A stretch of 64,000 nucleotides of DNA, taken from positions 7,440,001 through 7,504,000 of the forward strand of contig NZ_CP107567.1 of assembly GCF_025854275.1 (NCBI RefSeq). The letters are read 5' to 3'. The DNA is from Streptomyces peucetius. Lineage in GTDB: Bacteria > Actinomycetota > Actinomycetes > Streptomycetales > Streptomycetaceae. The notes under the pieces are model-generated. The model saw nothing but the letters and a program-made list of their open reading frames with translations, made no database searches and was not told the origin of the DNA. Shown here one piece after another: positions 1 to 8,496 of this stretch (positions within the stretch are counted from its first letter, which is position 1; each line of letters opens with the position of its first letter). The translations under genes were made by a program, and so were the position numbers.

Positions 1-16
1 AGCGGAACGAGCAGCT

Positions 17-1024
17 TCATGCCGGGCCGATCGCCTCCCGTACGGAGCCGGTGCCGGGGCCGGTGTCGGAGCCGGTACTGACACCGGGGCGGCGACCGGC
101 ACCCGCGCTCGCGCCCCTGCCTGTGCCCCCGCCCGTACCACCACCCGCCACGGCCGCGTGCCACAGGTCGGCGACGGACTCGGCCAGTGCGCGGCGCGGC
201 CGCCAGCCGAGCGCGATGCGGGCCGCTGAGATGTCCGCCGCCTGCCACGGCACGGCCGCCGAGCGCGCGGAGCCGTCACCGGCCTCGTCGAGCTGCCCGG
301 TGAACCCCGCCGCCTCGATCAGCAGAGAGGCCAGCTCCCGGACCCGGGCCGGTTGCCCACTGCCGATGTTGACGACCGGCGGCAGCGGTTCCTCGGCGGT
401 CACGGCCGCGGCGACCGCGTCCGCCACGTCTCGTACGTCGACGAAGTCCCGGTGTGCCGACAGGTCGCCGACCCGGACCCTGCCCCGCTCGCCGGCCCGC
501 CGCAGTTCTGCGGCGAGCCGGCCGGCCAGCCCCGACGACGGAGCACCGGGACCGACCGGGTTGAAGACGCGCAGCACCACCGCGTCGACGCCGGAGGCGG
601 TCACGGCGACCGTGCCTGCCAGCTTCGTCGCACCGTAGGGGCCGAGCGGCCGGGTCGCGGCCGACTCGGCGACGGGTTCACCGGGCACGCAGGGACCGTA
701 CTCGGCGGCCGAGCCCAGATGCACGAGACGCGCGCCCGGCACGGTGTCCCGCATCGCCTCGCACAGGGCGGCCGGCCCCCGTGCGTTGACGTCCGTGAGC
801 CGTACCGCGCTGCCCGCAACGAGGCCCGCGCAGTTGACGACCACATCGGGCGCCGCGAGCCGGAGCGCCGACTCGAGCACGTCGGGGTCGGCGGTCAGAT
901 CGGCCTCCAGGTCGGAGCCGAGGTTCCGGCCGCCGAGCAGCAGCCGGACGTCCGCCAGGGCACGCAGTCTTTCTGCGGTGTGACCGCCGATGAATCCGGT
1001 GGAGCCGAGCAGGAGGATGCGCAC
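17..1024 (-). CDS. NAD-dependent sugar epimerase/dehydratase
   Basis: A 335-residue extended short-chain dehydrogenase. The N-terminus carries the Rossmann nucleotide loop GSTGFIGG (residues 7-14) and the catalytic YGATK motif (Y-x3-K) lies near residue 130, so an NAD(P)-dependent change of an NDP-sugar (epimerisation, dehydration or reduction) is expected in the cytoplasm. The C-terminal 40 residues are Gly/Ser/Thr-rich low complexity and are probably disordered. It is the last gene of a six-gene minus-strand run and starts only 6 nt after the nucleotidyltransferase stop, so it is co-transcribed. It could be the reductase that finishes a deoxysugar or the epimerase proper; the substrate cannot be read from sequence. 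Confidence 0.85.
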   Translation of the reverse strand: MRILLLGSTGFIGGHTAERLRALADVRLLLGGRNLGSDLEADLTADPDVLESALRLAAPDVVVNCAGLVAGSAVRLTDVNARGPAALCEAMRDTVPGARLVHLGSAAEYGPCVPGEPVAESAATRPLGPYGATKLAGTVAVTASGVDAVVLRVFNPVGPGAPSSGLAGRLAAELRRAGERGRVRVGDLSAHRDFVDVRDVADAVAAAVTAEEPLPPVVNIGSGQPARVRELASLLIEAAGFTGQLDEAGDGSARSAAVPWQAADISAARIALGWRPRRALAESVADLWHAAVAGGGTGGGTGRGASAGAGRRPGVSTGSDTGPGTGSVREAIGPA

Positions 1025-1030
1025 CGGCGT

Positions 1031-1744
1031 TCACGCTCCCTTGAGCAGGAGGCCGCGGTGGGTGGTGAACTCGGCATTGGCGCGGTCGTAGTCGTCCGGC
1101 CGGCCGATGTCGAGCCAGTAGCCGTCGAACTCGTAGGCGTGCGGCGGGTCTCCGGCCTTCAGCAGGTCCAGCATCAGTTCGTCGAAACCGAGCGGCAGGC
1201 CCGGCGTGTACCCGGCGAGGGTGTCCCGGCTCAGGCCGTACACGCCCATGGAGACCCGGTAGTCCATGCTCGGCTTCTCCGCGAAGCCGGTGACCCGGCC
1301 CGACTCGGTGGTCAGCACCCCGAAGTCGATGGCGACCTTGCGCGCGTACGTCGCGACGGTCAGCGGCGCGCCGGAGTCGGTGTGCCGGGTGAGCACGTCG
1401 CCGTAGTCCAGGTCCGTGAGGACGTCCCCGTTCATCACGAGGAAGCGCTCCGGGAGCCGGTCCATCATGGTGAGCAGCGGGCCCATGGTGCCGAGCGGGC
1501 TGTCCTCGGTGGAGTACCCGACCCGCAGACCCCACTGGGAGCCGTTGCCGACGTAGGCGCGGATGATGTGGCCGAGATGGCCGATCGCGAGGGTGCAGCT
1601 GGTGAAGCCGGCGGCGGCCAGCTGGCGGAGCACGATCTCCAGGATCGCGTGCCGGTCACCGATGGGCACCAGCGGTTTCGGCAGTGCGGTCGTGTACGGG
1701 CGGAGCCGGACGCCCTTGCCTCCGGCGAGTATCACTGCGTGCAT
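1031..1744 (-). CDS. Sugar-1-phosphate nucleotidyltransferase
   Basis: A 237-residue protein of the NDP-sugar pyrophosphorylase family. The signature GGKGVRLRP-x4-LPKPLVP is at residues 8-27 (phosphate-binding loop and catalytic Lys), followed by the MNGDVL metal-binding segment. It should couple a sugar-1-phosphate to an NTP, giving the activated sugar for the glycosyltransferase upstream. At 237 residues it is the short catalytic-only type, without a C-terminal left-handed beta-helix. ATG at 1744 has the ribosome-binding site AGGGGAG four nt upstream. It lies 28 nt after the epimerase gene and 6 nt before the last gene of the operon. Which sugar and which nucleotide are used is not determined. 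Confidence 0.88.
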   Translation of the reverse strand: MHAVILAGGKGVRLRPYTTALPKPLVPIGDRHAILEIVLRQLAAAGFTSCTLAIGHLGHIIRAYVGNGSQWGLRVGYSTEDSPLGTMGPLLTMMDRLPERFLVMNGDVLTDLDYGDVLTRHTDSGAPLTVATYARKVAIDFGVLTTESGRVTGFAEKPSMDYRVSMGVYGLSRDTLAGYTPGLPLGFDELMLDLLKAGDPPHAYEFDGYWLDIGRPDDYDRANAEFTTHRGLLLKGA

Positions 1745-1772
1745 GGGGCTCCCCTGTGCGTCGGACGCTGCG

Positions 1773-2768
1773 TCAGATGTTGTAGATGCCGGTCTTGTAG
1801 CGGGCCAGATTGGCCGGGTTGCGGAAGAAGTCGATGGTGTGGCCGAGACCGCGCTCCAGGTCGTACTCGGGCCCCCAGCCGGTCGCCGCGCGCAGCCGGG
1901 AGGCGTTGGCGACCAGACGCATCACCTCGGAGGCCGCCGGCCTGATGCGCTGCTCGTCCTGGCGTATCTCGAGCTCCGCGCCCATCAGCTTGCCGATGAG
2001 TGCGGCCAGTTCGCCGACCGACACCTCGCCGCCGGTGCCGGCGTTGAAGGTGCGGCCCACGACGGCGTCGGCGGGTGCCGTGCCCACCGCGAGGAACGCG
2101 TGCGCGGTGTCCTTGACGTACAGGAAGTCGCGGGTCGGGCGGGGGTCCCCGAGGGTGATGGTCCGTGTCCCGGCCGCGACCTGTCCGATGACGGTGGGGA
2201 TGACGGCGCGCATCGACTGGCGCGGCCCGAAGGTGTTGAACGGCCGCAGTGTCACCACCGGCGTGCCGAAGCTCGCGTGGTAGCTGTCGGCGAGCCGGTC
2301 GCCGCCCGCCTTCGAAGCGGCGTAGGGGGACTGGGTGTTGATCGGATGGTCCTCGCTGATCGGCACCGTCCGGGCGGTGCCGTACGTCTCACTGGTGGAG
2401 GTGTGCACCAGCCGGGGGATGCCGAGCCGCCGCACCGCCTCGAGCACGTTGAGCGTGCCGGTGACGTTGGTGTCCACGTAACTGTGCGGCGCCTGGTAGG
2501 AGTAAGGGATCGCGATGAGGGCGGCGAGGTGGTAGACCGCCTCGGCTCCTTCGACGAGCTGCTGGACCGAACCCGGGTCGCGGACGTCACCGAGGACGAT
2601 CTCGACCTGATCCAGCACGTCGGGGGAGAGGGTCTCCAGCCAGCCGTAGGAAGAGAAGGAGTTGTACTGGGCCATGGCCCGGACCCGGAAACCCGCGGCG
2701 ACGAGTGTCTCGGTCAGATGCGAACCGATGAACCCCTCTGCCCCGGTGACGGCGACCAGCGTGTTCAC
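1773..2768 (-). CDS. NAD-dependent NDP-sugar epimerase/dehydratase (GalE/GMD-like)
   Basis: A 331-residue extended SDR with the cofactor loop VTGAEGFIGSH at residues 7-17 and the catalytic YAASK motif. The overall pattern (HTSTSETYG, RPFNTFGPRQ, RDFLYVKD) is that of NDP-sugar 4-epimerases and 4,6-dehydratases. It probably makes the activated hexose or hexosamine for the polymer assembled by this operon. GTG at 2768 is chosen because GGGAG lies about 8 nt upstream. The same GTG overlaps the stop of a 41-codon proline-rich reading frame in the preceding repeat. It is separated from the membrane-protein gene by 127 nt of tandem repeat, the only sizeable gap in this part of the operon. Confidence 0.88.
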   Translation of the reverse strand: MNTLVAVTGAEGFIGSHLTETLVAAGFRVRAMAQYNSFSSYGWLETLSPDVLDQVEIVLGDVRDPGSVQQLVEGAEAVYHLAALIAIPYSYQAPHSYVDTNVTGTLNVLEAVRRLGIPRLVHTSTSETYGTARTVPISEDHPINTQSPYAASKAGGDRLADSYHASFGTPVVTLRPFNTFGPRQSMRAVIPTVIGQVAAGTRTITLGDPRPTRDFLYVKDTAHAFLAVGTAPADAVVGRTFNAGTGGEVSVGELAALIGKLMGAELEIRQDEQRIRPAASEVMRLVANASRLRAATGWGPEYDLERGLGHTIDFFRNPANLARYKTGIYNI

Positions 2769-2798
2769 GAAACAGCTCCCGTGGTGGATGTCGGAGTG

Positions 2799-2888
2799 AC
2801 GGAGTTGCGGACGGACGGAGTGGCGAGCGGACGGACTGCCGGAGGGACGAACGGAGTTGCGGGCGGACGGACTGCCGGAGGGACGGAC
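2799..2888. repeat. 36-bp tandem repeat in operon spacer
   Basis: Two exact copies of a 23-bp core (2827-2849 and 2863-2885) sit 36 bp apart, with a third, decayed copy before them. The period is a multiple of three. Read on the minus strand from ATG at 2890 it encodes a 41-residue Pro/Ala/Val/Thr-rich frame with a 12-residue repeat, ending on TGA at 2765-2767, which overlaps the epimerase GTG start. Confidence 0.8.
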
Positions 2889-2895
2889 ATGGCGG

Positions 2896-4269
2896 TCAGC
2901 GGTGCGCGGTGGGCCGGCAGAGCTGCCGCACCGCGGTGAGGACCAGGACGACCGCCGCCGCCGTGCCGCAGACGGTCCGTACGGCTTCCTGCGGCAGCCC
3001 GGCCGCCGCCCAACCGGCTTCCGCGGCGGCGGCGAGAAGTGTCACCAGAGCGGGGACCCACGGCAGCGCGAACGCCTGGAGCAGCAGCGCCGTCCACAGC
3101 ACGACGCCGAGCGTCAGCAGGGACAGCAGGGCGCCGGGGCCCCTCCCGAGCAGCAGGGCACCGGCGGCCAGGAGCGCCGAGTACCCCGCGAGGCAGCGCA
3201 CAAGCGCACCGGCCGAACGCAGCGCGAAGTCACGCATGCCGACGCTGCTCCGCAGGGCGCCCACGGCGAGGGACCGGAACCGGTACAGCAACCACTCGGC
3301 ACCACCCATGCTCAGCGTGAGCACGACGACCAGGGCGGGATCCCTCGCCCCCATGAGCGCCGCGAGCACTCCCGCACCGAGCCCGAACACGCTGTACGGA
3401 AGCGACCGCAGCAGCCCGGACCGGCCGCCCGCGGAGTCGGCCGGTCCCGAACGGAGAGCGGCCCGTACCTGGTGCGCGGCGGCCGCAGCTGCCAGCACGA
3501 CCGTGGCGAGCAGCAGCGCCACGGCCGGCTGCACCGGCGGCCTTGCGGCCGCAGTGAAGGCGGCGCCGGTGGCGACCGGCAGCAGCGAGGCCAGCAGCAG
3601 CCCTTCACGGCCGAGGACGAGCAGAACACTCGCCGCGGCCAGATAACAGGACTGGCCGGCGGCGAACACGGCGCCCGCGCCGGGACCCGCGACGGCCAGC
3701 CCGGCGGCCGAAGCGGCCAGCGCCCCCGCGGGCGCACCCACCGCCAGGGTCCGACCGGCCGCCGCGCGGCCCCCGGTGCCGAGCCGCACATGGGCGCGAT
3801 GGCTCAGCCCCTGGTTCCACGCCCATCCGGTCAGGCCGGCGACGACCAGACCCGCCACGTCCGCAGAGCCGTGCCACAGGCCGCCGCCCAGCACATAGGC
3901 CAGTCCCGGCAGGGCGAAGACCAGGCCGCGCAGCACGCAGCGGACGGGGTCGGCGCGCCACGGGTCGGCGGCCGGGGGCGGCTGCGGGTAGTGGCGTGGC
4001 ACCCGCTCGTACAGGTCCTCGGCCAGCGTGAACAGGTCCGGGCGGCCGTAGCGTTCGGTGACCTGATCGGGTGTCAGCCCGTCGGACTCGAGCAGGGCCG
4101 CCACCTCGTAGGGATGCACGGCGGACGCGATCGGCTCGAAGAGCCGCTCGGCCAGTTCGTCGGCGGGGTCCGCGGCCCACCCGGGCCGCCGGCGCGCACG
4201 GGGGAGCGGTGCCACCAGGGAGGACGGCGCGTCCCCGTCGCCGGGGACCAGCCGCAGCGGGCCGCTCAC
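2896..4269 (-). CDS. Multispanning membrane protein of polysaccharide operon
   Basis: A 457-residue protein, family not recognised. The first 110 residues are soluble and charged (ERYGRPDLFTLAEDLYERVP near residue 70), followed by about ten hydrophobic segments rich in Ala, Leu, Gly and Val to the C-terminus. The GTG start at 4269 is chosen because it overlaps the glycosyltransferase stop as GTGA, a strong sign of translational coupling. A longer upstream frame would run inside the glycosyltransferase gene and is Arg/Gly-rich noise. By position (next to a PelF-type glycosyltransferase) and size (PelG is about 456 residues with 12 membrane segments) it is a candidate polysaccharide export or polymerisation component. 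Its N-terminal domain does not resemble PelG, so that role is inference. Confidence 0.8.
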   Translation of the reverse strand: MSGPLRLVPGDGDAPSSLVAPLPRARRRPGWAADPADELAERLFEPIASAVHPYEVAALLESDGLTPDQVTERYGRPDLFTLAEDLYERVPRHYPQPPPAADPWRADPVRCVLRGLVFALPGLAYVLGGGLWHGSADVAGLVVAGLTGWAWNQGLSHRAHVRLGTGGRAAAGRTLAVGAPAGALAASAAGLAVAGPGAGAVFAAGQSCYLAAASVLLVLGREGLLLASLLPVATGAAFTAAARPPVQPAVALLLATVVLAAAAAAHQVRAALRSGPADSAGGRSGLLRSLPYSVFGLGAGVLAALMGARDPALVVVLTLSMGGAEWLLYRFRSLAVGALRSSVGMRDFALRSAGALVRCLAGYSALLAAGALLLGRGPGALLSLLTLGVVLWTALLLQAFALPWVPALVTLLAAAAEAGWAAAGLPQEAVRTVCGTAAAVVLVLTAVRQLCRPTAHR

Positions 4270-5759
4270 GCGGTCGCTCCCGCGGTGGCGACGGGGCGCA
4301 GCGCGACGGCTTCCCGTGCGCCGAGGGCCAGTTCGAGATAGACCGAGCGGAAGGTGTCGACCGTCTGCCGCAGGGTGAACTGCTCGATCACCCGCAGCCG
4401 CGCCCGCTTGCCCAGCACCGTCCGGCGCGGCGCGTCCCGCAGCAGCTCCAGCGCCGCACGTGCCATGGCCTCCGGCTCCCGCGGCGGTACGACCAGGCCG
4501 CACTCGCCGACGGCCTCCCGGACCCCGCCGACATCGGTCGAGACCGTCGCCCGCCCGCACGACATGGCCTCGATCAGGGTGAACGGGAAACCCTCGCTGA
4601 TGCTGGACAGCATCACCACACTGCCGGACGCGTACGCGTTCCTGATGTCGTCCACCCGTCCCTCGAAGCGGACGGCCCCGGCCTGCCCCAGTTCGGCCGC
4701 GAGCGCCTCGCAGCTCTCCCGGTACGTCTCCCCGCCGCGCGGCGTGCCGCCGAACAGCCTCAGCCGTGCCTCGGGCAGCTCCCGCCGTACGAGCGCGAAC
4801 GCCCGGATCAGTGTCCCGAGGTCCTTGATGGGGTCGACCCGGCCCGCCCAGCTCAGCGTCGGCGTCGTGGGCTCCGGCCCCGCCGGCGGGAACGCGGCCG
4901 GGTCGACACCGTTGTAGACGGTGCGTATCAGCCGGGGATCGGCGCCGCCGCGCTCCTCCCAGAGCCGGTTGTACCGGTTGCCCGGCGTCACCAGGGCGGC
5001 GACCCGGTACGTCTCCTCGGCCAGCAGCCGGAAGAAGCTCAGCAGCAGCGCCTTGACCGGCCAGCGGTACGGCCCGGTGCGATAGCCGAGGTAACGTTCC
5101 CGCAGATAGACGCCGTGCTCGGTGAGGAGCAGCGGCACCCCGTGCTCGTGCGTGCCCACCAGACCGGGCAGCGCCGCGATCCCGCCGCTGACGGCATGCG
5201 CGACCCCGGTCCGCGGAGGTGCCGCGGCCAGCGGCCGCAGGGCGTGCTCCAACAGGTCCGTGGCGGTGAGCGCGTCGTGGAGGGTGGGCCGCGCGGCGGA
5301 CACCGGAAGGCCGCGCCGCGTCCAGAGGCCCGCGAGGACACGCACCGCGCGGTCGGACCGCAGCACGGGTGCCAGCACGCCGTCACGGGCGGCGCGGGCC
5401 AGCTCGTACAGTGCGGGCCCGAACCCGTCCTCGGCCGCCGGGTCGACGAGCGCGGTCAGAAACCGTTCGTAGACCTCCGTCAGCCGGCGCAGCCGTGCGC
5501 CGCGTGGCGGCCGGCCCGCCGGGGCGGGACCCCACATGGGCACGGTGACCGGGTCCGCGACATGCGGCGGCAGCTCCCAGACGACCGGCTCGCGTCCGGT
5601 GCCGGTCACCGCGGTGACGCGGAAGCCGACGTCGGGCATGCCGCGTACGAGCTGGTCGCACCAGACGCTCACCCCGCCGTGACTGTGCGGATATGTGCCC
5701 TCGGTGAGGAGGGTGACCTGCGGCGCGCCGGAACGCGGCGGCCCGATCCTCGGTGCCAT
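4266..5759 (-). CDS. PelF-type GT4 family glycosyltransferase
   Basis: A 497-residue GT-B fold glycosyltransferase. The N-terminal motif TEGTYPHSHGGVSVW at about residues 19-33 is characteristic of the PelF group, which uses a soluble cytoplasmic glycosyltransferase to build the Pel polymer. The C-terminal donor-binding half has SSISEGFPFTLIEAMSCG, with the E-x7-E pair of GT4 enzymes. ATG at 5759 is preferred over the frame's upstream start because GGGGGA lies 9 nt before it and the upstream extension would overlap the deacetylase gene. The gene follows the deacetylase by 70 nt and overlaps the membrane-protein gene by 4 nt. The sugar transferred is unknown; PelF itself uses UDP-GalNAc/GlcNAc. 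Confidence 0.88.
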   Translation of the reverse strand: MAPRIGPPRSGAPQVTLLTEGTYPHSHGGVSVWCDQLVRGMPDVGFRVTAVTGTGREPVVWELPPHVADPVTVPMWGPAPAGRPPRGARLRRLTEVYERFLTALVDPAAEDGFGPALYELARAARDGVLAPVLRSDRAVRVLAGLWTRRGLPVSAARPTLHDALTATDLLEHALRPLAAAPPRTGVAHAVSGGIAALPGLVGTHEHGVPLLLTEHGVYLRERYLGYRTGPYRWPVKALLLSFFRLLAEETYRVAALVTPGNRYNRLWEERGGADPRLIRTVYNGVDPAAFPPAGPEPTTPTLSWAGRVDPIKDLGTLIRAFALVRRELPEARLRLFGGTPRGGETYRESCEALAAELGQAGAVRFEGRVDDIRNAYASGSVVMLSSISEGFPFTLIEAMSCGRATVSTDVGGVREAVGECGLVVPPREPEAMARAALELLRDAPRRTVLGKRARLRVIEQFTLRQTVDTFRSVYLELALGAREAVALRPVATAGATA

Positions 5760-5829
5760 GCGGAACTGTCCCCCGGTGTGTACGAGCGGTACGAGTCGTG
5801 CGAATGGTCCGTCGGCGTGCCGGTGCGGC

Positions 5830-7974
5830 TCAGCGCGCCGGCCCGTGTGCCACCGGCTCGCGCACCCCTCGGGGCAGCGGCAGCCGCGGAGTGCGCTGCC
5901 GAGCCGGTTCTGTACCCTCAACGCGGACGAGCGCGGGCGCCGGTGACGTGGCCGGCAGGGCGAGCGTGACCCGGTCCTGCAGCAGCCCCGGCGACACCCA
6001 GCCGGAGACCGAACCGGCGTACGGGGTGCCGAAGGGGGGCGAGCCCAGCAGCTGGTTCTGGCGGGTACCGGCCGGCATGGTGGCCGTGACCCGTACGCCG
6101 GAGGGCGCCCGCACGGTCACCGTGCCGCCGACGCGGTACGCGGTCACCTGCCCGGCCGCCACCGCCGCCCGCCACGCCGCGCGGTCCCGCAGCTCGGCGC
6201 CGATGTCGCGCTGACGCAGGTTCACCAGCGGGGCGCTGTCCGCGAAGAGGCCGGCGTAGGTGTCGAGGACACGGTCGAGCACCGGGTAGGCGATGCGGTC
6301 CTCGGCCAGATTGGACTGGTGGATGAAGTGGGGCCGCGGGTCGCCGGACAGCACATGGCCGAGCGCGATCCGGGCCTCCAGCGGGACGAGGTACTCGGCG
6401 TATCCGGTGGCCGGGTCCAGCGGCTCGTCCAGACACGTGGTGACGGGCGAGGACTCGCAGATGCCGCTGCCGCCGTCAGCGGCCCGCGTGTAGATCCAGT
6501 TGTACTCGTCGATCTGCTCGGCGCTGCGGCCCGCGTTGTAGAAGATGTTCATCGGGTAACGCGGCACGGTCAGGGCCGGGCCGACCCGGCGCTGCTCGCC
6601 GTCGCGGGAGTGGTCGGAGGCCAGGGACGTGATCGCGTTGTCGGCCAGTGCGGGCGCGAGGTTCGGGTTGTCGTCAGGCTGCTGCGGGAGGACCTTGAGG
6701 CCGGAGTGCTCGCCGGTGACCAGTTCGTCGGCCCTCATCGGCAGTCCGGCGCGCCGGCCCCAGGCACGGTTGTCCGCGATCTGGCCGGCGATCTCGGCGC
6801 GGCTCACGTACTTCACACTGCCGTCCGCGTTCCTGGCACACGTCCACGGGACGGTGGAGACGTCCTGGACGCAGCCGAGGAACGGGTGGTTGTAGGTGTG
6901 GTTGACCCACCGGTAGAGGTCCCTGTCGGCGGTCAGCTGCCGGGCCAGCGGGTCCGCGCCGCCGTTCTCCTCCTTGAACAGCTCGCTGCCACCGCCGTTG
7001 AAGACCATGTCCAGGGTGAAGTCCCTGGAGACCGACCATCCGGCCGCGTAACGGGCGTCCTCCGCGGTCATCCGGATCGCGTCGGGCTCGCCCTGTCCCG
7101 GCGGGCAGTCGACGTCGCCGGGCGTGCAGTTGAGCTCGCTGTCCCAGCGGTCGTCGGCGGCGAGCACGTCGTCCACGTGGACCGCGAAGTGATGGCGGCC
7201 CGCACCGAGCCGCACGCTCTGCGTCATCCAGTCCAGGATGCCCCGCGCCAGCAGCCGGAACTGCTGCTGGTACCGGTTGTAGACGAAGGTGACGACAAGC
7301 TCCCGGCGGCCGTCGTGCCGGTATTCGCCCACGAGCGACCCGCGCCCGCCGGAGCCGGGCACGGGGACGTCCACATAGCTGGTGAAGTCCGCGCCGGCCG
7401 CCGGCAGCGCGGCATGGGCGTAACTCTCGCTCACGGCAGGCGAGTTGTCCTCGAAGGGGACGGGACCGTCCAGATAGCCGAACGGCCCCGCCCGGCCCGC
7501 CGCCGTCACGGCCGCCCGCGCACCGTCGAGCGAGCCGCTGTAGCCGCCGTGCACCGGAAGCGCCAGACCCACCTCGGGCCGGGCGTAGGTGTACGCGTCG
7601 ACCTGCGGGATCGCGAAGCTCTTCTCGTACTCCGTCAGCGCCGCCAGCTCCGCGTCCGCCATCCCGGCCGGGCTGTCGCTGGGCAGCACCACCGCCTGGT
7701 ACTTGGCGCGCGGCCGCCCGTCCACGGTGTCGGCGAGGAACGCCGCGTCGATCTTTGGGCGCTGTGCGACGCGGAGGTCCACGCGGGTGAACGGGGTGCC
7801 CTGGTCACCCAGTTCGGCGGCGATCGCGTCGACGGCGGGACCGCCGTCGTCGACCACGAGCACCCGCAGGTCGACGCGTGGCGCGGGCGGCTCCACGGCG
7901 CCCGCCGCGGGTGCCAGGAGAACCGGCAGAAGTGCACCCGCGCAGGCGAGAGCTGTGGCACGGACGGTGCGCAT
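5830..7974 (-). CDS. Secreted polysaccharide deacetylase, Agd3/CE18-like
   Basis: A 714-residue secreted protein. A signal peptide occupies residues 1-26 (Arg-containing n-region, ALLPVLLAP core, AGA cleavage site). A region of about 230 residues precedes a NodB-like catalytic domain, in which HVDD (266-269) and HTYNH (359-363) match the metal-binding Asp-Asp and H-x3-H pattern of deacetylases. A large N-terminal region before a deacetylase with these motifs resembles Agd3, the fungal galactosaminogalactan deacetylase that founded family CE18. ATG at 7974 is supported by GGGAGGG 8 nt upstream and by the signal peptide. It is the first gene of the operon and lies behind a perfect 16-bp hairpin. 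The CE18 assignment is by eye; a generic NodB deacetylase is the alternative. Confidence 0.72.
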   Translation of the reverse strand: MRTVRATALACAGALLPVLLAPAAGAVEPPAPRVDLRVLVVDDGGPAVDAIAAELGDQGTPFTRVDLRVAQRPKIDAAFLADTVDGRPRAKYQAVVLPSDSPAGMADAELAALTEYEKSFAIPQVDAYTYARPEVGLALPVHGGYSGSLDGARAAVTAAGRAGPFGYLDGPVPFEDNSPAVSESYAHAALPAAGADFTSYVDVPVPGSGGRGSLVGEYRHDGRRELVVTFVYNRYQQQFRLLARGILDWMTQSVRLGAGRHHFAVHVDDVLAADDRWDSELNCTPGDVDCPPGQGEPDAIRMTAEDARYAAGWSVSRDFTLDMVFNGGGSELFKEENGGADPLARQLTADRDLYRWVNHTYNHPFLGCVQDVSTVPWTCARNADGSVKYVSRAEIAGQIADNRAWGRRAGLPMRADELVTGEHSGLKVLPQQPDDNPNLAPALADNAITSLASDHSRDGEQRRVGPALTVPRYPMNIFYNAGRSAEQIDEYNWIYTRAADGGSGICESSPVTTCLDEPLDPATGYAEYLVPLEARIALGHVLSGDPRPHFIHQSNLAEDRIAYPVLDRVLDTYAGLFADSAPLVNLRQRDIGAELRDRAAWRAAVAAGQVTAYRVGGTVTVRAPSGVRVTATMPAGTRQNQLLGSPPFGTPYAGSVSGWVSPGLLQDRVTLALPATSPAPALVRVEGTEPARQRTPRLPLPRGVREPVAHGPAR

Positions 7975-7991
7975 CAAAGTGGTCCCTCCCC

Positions 7992-8029
7992 GACAGGGCA
8001 TGCCGGACCCCCATCCGGCATGCCCTGTC
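7992..8029 (-). promoter_or_regulatory. Perfect 16-bp hairpin in leader of polysaccharide operon
   Basis: Arms 7992-8007 and 8014-8029 are exact inverted repeats of 16 bp around a 6-nt loop. Each arm itself contains the palindrome GGCATGCC. The hairpin ends 17 nt before the ATG at 7974, directly next to the ribosome-binding site. It could be an attenuator or translational block in the leader mRNA, or a double operator for a dimeric repressor. Confidence 0.75.
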
Positions 8030-8496
8030 CCCCCAGAAGTGGCCGGACCGCAGGGCGACCGCCACATCGGCTCTGTCGGATCACATAGTGAGGTGCGCTC
8101 CGGTGGAAGTGTGTGGGCATTGTGAAACCTGGCGCAAAACGGAGGTGGCGGTCGAGGCCGGCCGTCGGCTGCGGAGCGGGACGAGGGGGGTGGGAGAGCG
8201 ACCGCCCCGCCGGTCCGATCGCCAGGCGGCACCGGGGGCAAGCGGTTGTTGGAACGGTCTGTCGACTTCAGTGATCCAGACCATGTGGCGTCGATGTCGA
8301 TCAAACGGCCGTAGCTCACAGATTCGGCCAACCTGCGCGTCCGGCGCTCTGCCGCGGGCGCCCGCTCCGTCTCCGGGCCGTCCGTGCGGACGCCGAGGCC
8401 GTCCGTGCGGACTCGCCCGGACCGTCCGCGGACTCGCCCGGACCGTCCGCGCTTCGTCTGCAGGTCCCACCTCAGATCTCACGTGACGGGTGTCAT
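8030..8496. other. Intergenic region between divergent genes
   Basis: No coding frame here has a plausible start or composition. It must hold the promoter of the minus-strand polysaccharide operon, but no convincing hexamer pair was identified. The right part contains the 21-bp repeat annotated separately. Confidence 0.5.
8376..8451. repeat. 21-bp short tandem repeats
   Basis: Two copies of GGCCGTCCGTGCGGAC (8376-8391, 8397-8412) lie 21 bp apart. They are followed by two exact 20-bp copies at 8411-8430 and 8432-8451, also at 21-bp spacing. The spacing is two DNA helix turns, so all copies face the same side. Confidence 0.75.

Noticed and set aside
353..1945. A 530-codon plus-strand reading frame across the first two genes
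   Set aside because: Antisense shadow of high-GC minus-strand genes; Arg/Gly/Asp-rich with no motif, while the minus frames carry clear SDR and nucleotidyltransferase motifs.
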